Assembly (NCBI GenBank): GCA_937959285.1
Contig: CALGAR010000063.1
Span: 1-64,000, forward strand
DNA from: an uncultured Bryobacterales bacterium
GTDB lineage: Bacteria > Acidobacteriota > Terriglobia > Bryobacterales > Bryobacteraceae
DNA: 64,000 nucleotides
Direction of reading: 5' to 3'
The notes below the pieces were generated by a model. That model saw only the letters and a list, made by a program, of their open reading frames with translations. It made no database searches and had not been told where the DNA came from. How positions within the stretch are numbered: position 1 is the stretch's first letter; every line of letters begins with the position of its first letter. Below, one piece after another: positions 50,106 through 57,456 of the stretch. The position numbers and the translations under genes are program-made.

Positions 50106-50552
50106 ATGCTGCGCCATTCAAGCTTGATTCTGCTCTCCCACGAGCACCAGCACGGCCTGGCTCTCTGCACTCTAACGGAGCGGGCCTTGAATGCTGACCC
50201 CAGCAAAGAAAACGTGTCCGCTCAGGCGGCGAGAATCATTGAGCAGTTCGAGCTCGAATTACGCGGACACTTTCATACCGAAGAGCAGATCGTATTTCCC
50301 GTTCTGTCCGGCGTTACCGCGCTACAGGATCTCATATCGGAGCTCATCGAAGAGCATCGTCGTATGAACGCGATTGTCGAGCGGCTCCGCGAGGAGAAGG
50401 AAGAGGCGCTGGTTCGAGAGTTTACAGCAGTTCTTCGCAAGCATATTCGAAAAGAAGAAAGCGGGCTTTTTGAGGGCGCACAAAAGCTGCTTGCCGAGCC
50501 GGAACTCGAACGTCTGGGAAAAACCATCCGGCAGCACCGCCAGTTCCTATAG
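50106..50552 (+). CDS. hemerythrin HHE-domain protein
   Basis: A 148-residue four-helix protein. Iron ligands fit the HHE pattern: SHEHQH near 11-16, ELRGHFHTEEQIVFPVL near 53-70, EEHRRMNAIVE and RKHIRKEE near 118-125. HHE proteins bind a di-iron centre and act in O2 or NO binding and repair of iron-sulfur clusters. Its ATG lies two bases after the Crp/Fnr stop, so it is part of the same NO-responsive transcript. Confidence 0.88.
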   Translation: MLRHSSLILLSHEHQHGLALCTLTERALNADPSKENVSAQAARIIEQFELELRGHFHTEEQIVFPVLSGVTALQDLISELIEEHRRMNAIVERLREEKEEALVREFTAVLRKHIRKEESGLFEGAQKLLAEPELERLGKTIRQHRQFL

Positions 50553-50653
50553 CGGACACATTCGGCTGCGACGGTGCCCAATCGTGGTTTCCGGCGGTGG
50601 CGGGTGATGAAATTTTTGATACGATGGCGGGGGTCAGAATTGGATCCGCGGAG

Positions 50654-52981
50654 ATGAACCGGCCCTGTCACATGCTGGCTTCCCTGTTGATTGCTGGCGG
50701 CTTATCTGTGGCTTTTGCGGCCGACACGCAACCTGCGGCCATGGTCAGCCGCTACTGCGTATCCTGTCACAACAGCAAGCTAAAGACTGGCGGGCTTGCG
50801 CTCGATCCGTCCCAGGGGGCGAATCCGGGCCAAAACCCGGAGGTCTGGGAAAAGGTGGTCCGCAAGCTCCGCGGCCGCTTCATGCCGCCGGCGGGAGTGC
50901 CGCGGCCCGATGAGGCAACCTACGAGGCAGTTCTGGCCTCGCTTGAATCCGCTCTCGATCGCGCGGCTGCAAAGCCTCAACCGGGCCGGACCGATACTTT
51001 CCGGCGTCTCAATCGAACAGAATACCAGAACGCGATTCGCGACCTGCTCGCCGTGGAAGTGGACGCTTCGGCGCTTCTCCCGTCCGATGAGTCGAGCCAC
51101 GGCTTCGATAACGTGACGGTTGGCGATCTTTCGCCCACTTTGCTCGAGCGTTATCTCAACGCCGCACAAAAGATCGCGCGGCTCGCGGTCGGCAGGCCTA
51201 GCCGTTCGCCGGGCGGAGATACCATCACGCTTCCTCCGGATCTGACGCAGGAACAGCATTTCGAAGAGTTGCCGATCGGTACGCGCGGAGGCTTGGCGAT
51301 CCGTTACACCTTCCCGCTGGACGCGGAGTACGACTTCAGCATACGGCTGGCGCGCGACCGCAACGAGCATGTCGAAGGCCTGCGCGAGCCGCACGAAGTG
51401 GAACTGCTGCTGGATGGCGAGCGCATCCGGTTGTTTACCGTGCAGCCTCCACCCCGAGGCGCGGATCACGACGCGGTGGACCGGGACCTGAAGGTGCGCA
51501 TCCCGGTGAAGGCCGGTCCGCATGTGGTTGCCGCCACGTTTCCTAAGAGACCCACCCTGCTCCTGGAAACGGAGCGCCAGCCCTACCAGGCGCACTTCAA
51601 CATGGACCGCCACCCGCGCCTTCAGCCGGCAGTCTACTCAATTTCAATCAACGGCCCTTACAATCCGAAAGGTCCGGGTGAGACGCCGAGCCGCAAGCGC
51701 ATTTTCATCTGCACGCCGGCCAATGAGGGGGAGGAGGAAGCCTGCGCCAGCCGCATCTTCGCAAATCTGGCGCGCCGAGCCTACCGCCGCCCGGTGACGG
51801 ATCGCGACTGCGAGGCGCCCTTAAAATTCTTTCGATCCGCGCGCAAAGAGCGAGGATTTGAAGGCGGGATTGAAATGGGACTGCGGGCCATTCTGATCAG
51901 TCCCGAATTTCTGTTTCGCGTGGAGCGCGATCCTGCCGGGGTTGCTCCGGGTGAGGCGTACCGGATCAGCGATCTCGAATTGGCCTCCCGGCTGTCGTTC
52001 TTTCTCTGGAGCAGCATCCCGGATGAGGAACTGCTGCAGGCTGCCATTGACGGGAGGCTGAGGACGCCGGCCGTGCTCGAGCGGCAGGTCCGCCGGATGC
52101 TCGCCCATGAGCGGTCGCGCTCCCTGGTGACGAACTTCGCTCAGCAGTGGCTCTACCTCAGGAATCTGGCTGCCGCCCGGCCCGATATGCGCCTGTTCCC
52201 CGATTTCGACGATAACCTGAGGCAGGCGTTCCGTCAGGAGACCGAGCTGTTCTTCGAGAGCATTGCGCGCGAGGACCGCAGCGTGCTCGACCTGCTGCGC
52301 GCCAACTACACCTTCGTGAATGAGCGGCTCGCGAAGCACTACGGCATTCCAAATATTTACGGCAGCCGCTTCCGGCGCGTGACATTCGACGAAGGAAGCG
52401 TGCGAGGAGGAATCCTGCGTCACGGCAGCATTCTGACCGTCACCTCTTATGCAACCCGGACCTCGCCGGTGATTCGCGGTAAGTGGGTTCTCGACAACAT
52501 CCTAGGCATGCCGCCGCCTCCGCCGCCGCCCGCCGTGCCCGCTCTCAAGGAGAACAGCGGGTCCGGCAAGGCCTTGTCGCTGCGTGAGCGAATCGCCCAG
52601 CATCGGGCCAACCCGGCCTGCGCAGGGTGCCACAATCTGATGGATCCGCTTGGTTTTGCTTTTGAGAACTATGATGCGGTGGGCCGCTGGCGCGAGCGCG
52701 ACGAGAGCGGGCCAATCGACGCTTCCGGCAACCTTCCGGATGGCAGTAAGTTTGAGGGTGTTGCAGGCCTCCAACAGGCCCTGCTCAAGTACCCTGATGT
52801 ATTTGCTACCACCTTTGCGGAAAAACTTCTGACCTACGCGTTAGGCCGTGGAGTCGAGTACTACGACGCGCCGTCCATCCGCAAAGTGGTTCGCGAGGCC
52901 AAAAAGGCCGATTACAAGTTTTCGTCCTTCATCCTAGGAATCGTCAACAGTACGCCGTTCCAGATGAGGAGGTCGCAATGA
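50654..52981 (+). CDS. DUF1592/DUF1588/DUF1585 cytochrome (planctomycete/acidobacterial type)
   Basis: A 775-residue exported multidomain protein. After the signal (SLLIAGGLSVAFAA) it has CVSCHNSKL, the first haem-c site, a DUF1587-type segment (FRRLNRTEYQNAIRDLL), DUF1595/DUF1592 (RAYRRPVTDRD...; FRVERDPAG, LASRLSFFLWSSIPDEELL), DUF1588 (RRVTFDEGSVRGGILRHGSILTVTSY) and DUF1585 at the end, with a second haem-c site CAGCHNLMDPLGFAFENYD. The family is abundant in Planctomycetes and Acidobacteria, with unproven roles linked to polymer oxidation. It overlaps the DUF1552 gene by four bases. ATG 50654 has a GGATCCGCGGAG upstream. Confidence 0.92.
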   Translation: MNRPCHMLASLLIAGGLSVAFAADTQPAAMVSRYCVSCHNSKLKTGGLALDPSQGANPGQNPEVWEKVVRKLRGRFMPPAGVPRPDEATYEAVLASLESALDRAAAKPQPGRTDTFRRLNRTEYQNAIRDLLAVEVDASALLPSDESSHGFDNVTVGDLSPTLLERYLNAAQKIARLAVGRPSRSPGGDTITLPPDLTQEQHFEELPIGTRGGLAIRYTFPLDAEYDFSIRLARDRNEHVEGLREPHEVELLLDGERIRLFTVQPPPRGADHDAVDRDLKVRIPVKAGPHVVAATFPKRPTLLLETERQPYQAHFNMDRHPRLQPAVYSISINGPYNPKGPGETPSRKRIFICTPANEGEEEACASRIFANLARRAYRRPVTDRDCEAPLKFFRSARKERGFEGGIEMGLRAILISPEFLFRVERDPAGVAPGEAYRISDLELASRLSFFLWSSIPDEELLQAAIDGRLRTPAVLERQVRRMLAHERSRSLVTNFAQQWLYLRNLAAARPDMRLFPDFDDNLRQAFRQETELFFESIAREDRSVLDLLRANYTFVNERLAKHYGIPNIYGSRFRRVTFDEGSVRGGILRHGSILTVTSYATRTSPVIRGKWVLDNILGMPPPPPPPAVPALKENSGSGKALSLRERIAQHRANPACAGCHNLMDPLGFAFENYDAVGRWRERDESGPIDASGNLPDGSKFEGVAGLQQALLKYPDVFATTFAEKLLTYALGRGVEYYDAPSIRKVVREAKKADYKFSSFILGIVNSTPFQMRRSQ

Positions 52982-54321
52982 TTATCACTAGGAAAGCTCT
53001 GCCGCGACGGACGTTTCTCCGCGGCCTCGGCGCCACCGTCGCGCTGCCATTGCTGGATGCCATGGTTCCCGCCATGACCGCGCAGACAGCGACGCCAGCG
53101 AATCCGGTGCGCCGCCTGGGATTCGTGTACATGCCGATGGGGGCGCACCTCCCGGAGTGGACTCCCCCTGGCTCAGGCCGTCTGACGGAGCTGTCGCCGT
53201 CGCTCCGTTCGCTTGCTCCGGTTGTCGACTACATTACGGTGATCACCAATCTGGAGCTGAAGAACGCCTATCCCGGCACGCACGCAACGTCGAATGCCGC
53301 ATTCCTGAGCGCAGCCAAGGCGAAGTGGACCGAAAGCAGCGATTACTATCTGGGAACGACCGTCGATCAGATCGCCGCGCAGCACTTGGGGCGCGACACG
53401 CGGCTTCCCTCGCTGGAACTCGCGATGGATCTCCTTATGACGGTGGGACAGTGCGACAACGGTTATGCCTGCGTCTACCAGAACAACCTGTCCTGGTCCT
53501 CTCCGACGACGCCCCTGCCGGCCGAGGCTCATCCCCGCGTAGTATTCGAGCGCCTCTTCGGCGATGGCGGCAGTGCCGCGGATCGCAGAGCGGATCTGCG
53601 CGAGAATGCCAGCCTGCTGGACTGGGTGAGGGAAGACATCGCCCGTTTACAGAGAGAAATTGGCCCCTCCGATCGCGTGCGCGTCAATCAATACCTCGAC
53701 ACGGTTCGCGAAGTGGAGCGCCGGATCCAAAAGGCAGAAGCTGCGGCTGAGGAGAATCCACTGCCGGATCTCGAGCGCCCAGTCGGCGTTCCCGCCGCTT
53801 ATGCCGATCACGCGCGACTGATGTTCGATCTTCAGGTACTCGCGCTGCAGGGCGATGTAACCAGAATCATCACCTTCCAGCTCGCCCGCGAGACGAGCAA
53901 CCGGACTTACCCGGAGATCGGCGTCTCCGAACCGCATCATCCGCTGACCCACAACGGTGGTGATCCGGAGAAACTCGCTAAAGTGGCGAAGATCAACGCG
54001 TTCCACGTGTCGCTCTTTGCCGAGTTCCTCGAGAAGCTGAAAGCTACGCTGGACGGCGATGGGTCGCTGCTCGACCACTCTCTCTGGCTGTACGGCAGCG
54101 GCATGGGCAACCCCGATGTCCACGACCATACGAATTTGCCCATTCTGGTTGCAGGCGCCGCAGGGGGCAAGCTCAAAGGGGGCCGGCACATCCGGTATCA
54201 GGAGCCAAAGCCTCTGGCCAATCTGCATCTAACGCTGCTTGACAAAGTCGGTGTGCGGCTCGATTCCTTCCAGGACAGCGACGGCAAAATCGACGAACTG
54301 CTGGAACCCCTTTCGGTGTAA
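52978..54321 (+). CDS. DUF1552-family protein, Tat-exported
   Basis: A 447-residue protein with a twin-arginine signal (ALPRRTFLRGLGATVALPLLDAM). DUF1552 features include RRLGFVYMPMGAH, LEWTPPGSG-type wording in HLPEWTPPGSG, HATSNAAFLS, SVDQIAAQH-like TTVDQIAAQHLG, and the late YGSGMGNPDVHDHTNLPILVAG. Genes of this type almost always follow DUF1592 cytochromes, as here with a four-base overlap, so the two probably work as one enzyme in the periplasm. Activity has not been shown. Confidence 0.92.
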   Translation: MIITRKALPRRTFLRGLGATVALPLLDAMVPAMTAQTATPANPVRRLGFVYMPMGAHLPEWTPPGSGRLTELSPSLRSLAPVVDYITVITNLELKNAYPGTHATSNAAFLSAAKAKWTESSDYYLGTTVDQIAAQHLGRDTRLPSLELAMDLLMTVGQCDNGYACVYQNNLSWSSPTTPLPAEAHPRVVFERLFGDGGSAADRRADLRENASLLDWVREDIARLQREIGPSDRVRVNQYLDTVREVERRIQKAEAAAEENPLPDLERPVGVPAAYADHARLMFDLQVLALQGDVTRIITFQLARETSNRTYPEIGVSEPHHPLTHNGGDPEKLAKVAKINAFHVSLFAEFLEKLKATLDGDGSLLDHSLWLYGSGMGNPDVHDHTNLPILVAGAAGGKLKGGRHIRYQEPKPLANLHLTLLDKVGVRLDSFQDSDGKIDELLEPLSV

Positions 54322-54323
54322 CG

Positions 54324-55778
54324 ATGACACGCTGTGGCAGGCTTGTTGTGATCTGCCTGTTGGGGGCGATGGCGCTCCTGGCAGCGGTGGACAAGGACGG
54401 TACGACGCCTTTGCACCGGGCCGTCTACGAGGACGATTTGCCGCGCGCGGAGCAGTTGATTCGCGCAGGGGCGAACGTCAACGCGGCGAACCGCTACGGC
54501 GTCACTCCGCTGTCGCTTGCGTGCACCAATGGGAACGGAGCGATGGTGGAGTTGCTCCTGAAGGCTGGCGCGGATCCGAACGCCGCCCTTCCGGGAGGGG
54601 AGACGCCGCTGATGACGGCCGCGCGCACCGGAAAGGTGGAGGCCGTGAAGGCGCTTCTTGCCAGAGGCGCCAACGTCTACGCGAAGGAGCCCCGTCGCGG
54701 CCAGACAGCACTCATGTGGGCGGCGGCCGAAGGCCACGCAGAAGTTGTGCGGGCTCTGCTCGAAGCCGGCGCCGATTTCCGGGAAAGCCTTCCTTCCGGT
54801 TTTACCCCGCTGTTGTTCGCCGTCCGCGAAGGACACGCCGACGTTGTCCGTGTCCTGCTGCAGGCGGGCGCAGACGTCAACGAGACCATCCGCCCGCGGC
54901 AAGCTCCAGGGCCGAGGCCCGCATCTGGCGCCGGAGCCCCGAGGGCCGGGACCAGCGCGTTGCACCTGGCGGTGGCGAATGCCCACTTCAGCCTTGCGGC
55001 GATGCTGCTCGAAGCCGGTGCTGAGCCGAATGCAATGGGTCCGGGCTATGCTCCTTTGCACATGATTCCGACCGTGCGTAAGCCTGGGGGCGGCGATAAC
55101 GATCCGCCGCCTTATGGCTCCGGCACGATGACAAGCCTTGAGTTCGTGCGGAAAATGGCCGAGCACGGCGCTGATCTGAACCTCCGGATGACGCGCCGAG
55201 TCAACTTCGGACTCACGAGCCTGAACACCGTCGGCGCAACGCCGTTCTTGCTGGCAGCGCGTACAGCAGATGTCGAACTGATGCGTCTGTTGGCATCGCT
55301 CGGCGCTGATCCAACGATCCCGAACGCCGATAACGCGACACCGCTGATCGTCGCGGCGGGTCTTGGCACACGGTCCCCTGGCGAAGATGCCGGGACCGAA
55401 GGCGAAGTACTGGAAGCCGTGCAAGTGGCCTTGGAGCTGGGCAACGACATCAACGCCGTTGACAACAACGGCGAAACTGCAATGCACGGCGCGGCGTACA
55501 AAAACTTACCTGCAGTCGTGGAATTCCTCGCGGCAAAAGGGGCTAAACCGGAGATCTGGAACCGGAAAAACGTGCACGGCTGGACGCCGCTGACCATCGC
55601 GCAAGGCTACCGGTTTGGCAATTACAAGCCGTCGCCCGCGACGGTGGCGGCGTTCCACCGCGTCATGAAGGCGGCCGGTCTGCCAATACCAGACGAAGTC
55701 AAGCCGGGCGGGCCGCTCCGGAATAGTGATTACGTTCGAGCTGAGCGGCCCGCTGTTCCTGCCAAGCCATCGCGCTAG
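54324..55778 (+). CDS. ankyrin-repeat protein, exported
   Basis: A 484-residue protein with a signal-like start (RLVVICLLGAMALLAAVD) and about ten ankyrin repeats of the kind GVTPLSLACTNGNGAMVELLLKAGADPNA and GQTALMWAAAEGHAEVVRALLEAG, broken by a non-repeat insert near 190-215. The C-terminus contains MHGAAYKNLPAVVEFLAAKG. Ankyrin stacks bind other proteins. It starts two bases after the DUF1552 stop, so it may be the protein-binding partner of the cytochrome/DUF1552 pair. A palindromic GCTAGC hairpin at 55774-55791 straddles its stop. Confidence 0.85.
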   Translation: MTRCGRLVVICLLGAMALLAAVDKDGTTPLHRAVYEDDLPRAEQLIRAGANVNAANRYGVTPLSLACTNGNGAMVELLLKAGADPNAALPGGETPLMTAARTGKVEAVKALLARGANVYAKEPRRGQTALMWAAAEGHAEVVRALLEAGADFRESLPSGFTPLLFAVREGHADVVRVLLQAGADVNETIRPRQAPGPRPASGAGAPRAGTSALHLAVANAHFSLAAMLLEAGAEPNAMGPGYAPLHMIPTVRKPGGGDNDPPPYGSGTMTSLEFVRKMAEHGADLNLRMTRRVNFGLTSLNTVGATPFLLAARTADVELMRLLASLGADPTIPNADNATPLIVAAGLGTRSPGEDAGTEGEVLEAVQVALELGNDINAVDNNGETAMHGAAYKNLPAVVEFLAAKGAKPEIWNRKNVHGWTPLTIAQGYRFGNYKPSPATVAAFHRVMKAAGLPIPDEVKPGGPLRNSDYVRAERPAVPAKPSR

Positions 55779-55795
55779 CCGCGGAGCTAGCCGGT

Positions 55796-57166
55796 TCAAA
55801 ACCGAAGGCTGAGCAGATAGTTCACCAGGTCAGTTCGTTCCGTATCCGTAAGTCCCAAACTGAAGCATGCATTGTAGTGATCGATCACGTCCGGTAAGGT
55901 GGCGAAACGGCCATCGTGGTAGAAGCCGCCTTTGGTGTGGGTGAAGAGCGCGCCAAGCGGCGAGGTTCTGTAACGCCGGTCCGGCGACCGGTCCGCCTGA
56001 AATGAATCGGTGCAGATTTCAGCGGGAAGGTGCAGGTTCCAGCCGGGTTCGGTCCACAGCGGCTTGACGTGGCAGTTGTTGCACATGGCTTTCCCCGTGA
56101 ATAGCGCTTCTCCCCTCTTGGCGGCCTCGGGATCGAAACTGCCGGGCGGCGGTTCCGGCGACGGAATTGAGAGCTGATACACGTGCAGAGCCGCCAGCTT
56201 GGAGGTGATCCGATCCGCGTCCGGATCTATCATCACGTTGGCGAAGCCGTTCGCGGCCGCAATCGGGAACTGCTGCGGGTTGTCAAGGCGGGGGTCGAAG
56301 AACCGGCCTTGACCGTGCATTTCGAGGTTCGCTACGAAGGCATTCCAATAAGGGATGGATCCCCAGCCCGTCCAGGTGTGCAGGTTGACGCCGGCGAGCC
56401 CAAAGGCCGGCGGGATCAAAGTGGCGGCAGTCTGGCCGTCGGGACGGAAACCTTTACCATCGAGGATTAATTCCGCATCGAACTTGCCCGGCCCCCAGGC
56501 GAGGAGAACCTTCCTGACCGTGTCCGCATCCACCCCGAGCAAATTGGTGAAGGGGGTCAGATCGGGCGCGAGCGCTATGATTGCTCCGACGTTCAGGTCG
56601 CGATTCGCCCAGCCATCCAAGCGACGGCCAACGCAGCCGGTGCCCGGGTTCGGCTGCAAACTGGGCGGGCAGAGCTCTGGCTGGGAGTTATCCACAGTGG
56701 AGTGGCACAGCGCGCACTGAATCCCGATTGACCGGAGCGTGCCGCCTTCGAAAAAGCCCTTCACGCCGACAACTGCGTCCAGGCGCAGCAGCGCGAGCGT
56801 GACCGCTGGGTTGTCCAGGTTGATATCGCCGCGCCGGAACTGCTCGAGCAGGTTCAAGGGAAGCGCGTCTGCGTCCACTTTCAGACCAACTGAGAGCGCC
56901 GTGCGCGGCGATACGCCAGGACCAACCCCGCCGAACTGCGCGCCTTCGATCGCCAGATGCAATTTCAGTTGATCGCCCCAGAACGCCTCGTCTCCAAATG
57001 TGTCGAAGCGGAACGTCCGTTGCCCCTCCTGGACCATTACTATCGCATTTGCCGTGGCTGAGTCCCGTTTGCCGTCGCCATCGGCGAGCAGCACTGCCGC
57101 AAGCAACAGGAGACAGACAGAACCTACGCCGAAACACACGCGTCGCAATATGGGTACGACACTCAC
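55796..57166 (-). CDS. di-haem cytochrome c (cytochrome c peroxidase/MauG-like)
   Basis: A 456-residue exported cytochrome. Signal anchor VCFGVGSVCLLLLAAVLL is followed by two haem-c motifs: CALCHS (about 150) and CNNCHV (about 360). The order and the closing GALFTHTKGGFYHDGRFATLPDVIDHYNACF resemble the di-haem cytochrome c peroxidase/MauG group, which includes oxidases acting on proteins or peroxide. I use GTG 57166 with AAGGAGG five bases away; a TTG at 57184 is the first open codon. Converges on the ankyrin gene. Confidence 0.82.
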   Translation of the reverse strand: MSVVPILRRVCFGVGSVCLLLLAAVLLADGDGKRDSATANAIVMVQEGQRTFRFDTFGDEAFWGDQLKLHLAIEGAQFGGVGPGVSPRTALSVGLKVDADALPLNLLEQFRRGDINLDNPAVTLALLRLDAVVGVKGFFEGGTLRSIGIQCALCHSTVDNSQPELCPPSLQPNPGTGCVGRRLDGWANRDLNVGAIIALAPDLTPFTNLLGVDADTVRKVLLAWGPGKFDAELILDGKGFRPDGQTAATLIPPAFGLAGVNLHTWTGWGSIPYWNAFVANLEMHGQGRFFDPRLDNPQQFPIAAANGFANVMIDPDADRITSKLAALHVYQLSIPSPEPPPGSFDPEAAKRGEALFTGKAMCNNCHVKPLWTEPGWNLHLPAEICTDSFQADRSPDRRYRTSPLGALFTHTKGGFYHDGRFATLPDVIDHYNACFSLGLTDTERTDLVNYLLSLRF

Positions 57167-57330
57167 GGTTCCCTCCTTCGCCAACGAGAATCGCCGGCAC
57201 GTGCTGATGGAATTTGCACGCGCGGGTATTGTGGATGAGCGAACGGCAACGGCGCCCGATTGCCTCGGGGTGACACGAGCCGCCCGATAGATAGAGTGGG
57301 GCCCCAGCCGGTAGCCCGGCGACGAGGTTG

Positions 57331-57359
57331 GTTATACGGCATGCCCAGGCGGGTGTCAA
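57331..57359 (-). promoter_or_regulatory. near-consensus sigma-70 promoter for the di-haem cytochrome gene
   Basis: TTGACA (57354-57359) and TATAAC (57331-57336) on the minus strand are spaced by exactly 17 bp. It is the best promoter match I find in the window and lies 165 bp before the GTG start, giving a leader of about 160 nt with no obvious structured element. Confidence 0.7.
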
Positions 57360-57395
57360 GGTACAATTCGGCGGCGCTGCAGCTCAGAATGGGCC

Positions 57396-57413
57396 GTTCA
57401 ACGCTTGTTGAAC
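57396..57413. repeat. 7-bp hairpin between the hydrolase and cytochrome genes
   Basis: GTTCAAC (57396-57402) and GTTGAAC (57407-57413) flank a GCTT loop; the unit AACGCTTGTT is also repeated in tandem (57400-57409 and 57411-57420). It follows the stop of the hydrolase gene by about 45 bp on the minus strand and may weakly end its transcription. Confidence 0.3.
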
Positions 57414-57456
57414 GCTTGTTTCAAACCGTACGTTTTCTGAATTACGGCGGGCAGGC

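Noticed and set aside
57396..57420. Start of a CRISPR-like or tandem repeat array
   Set aside because: Only two 10-bp units exist, explained by a small hairpin.
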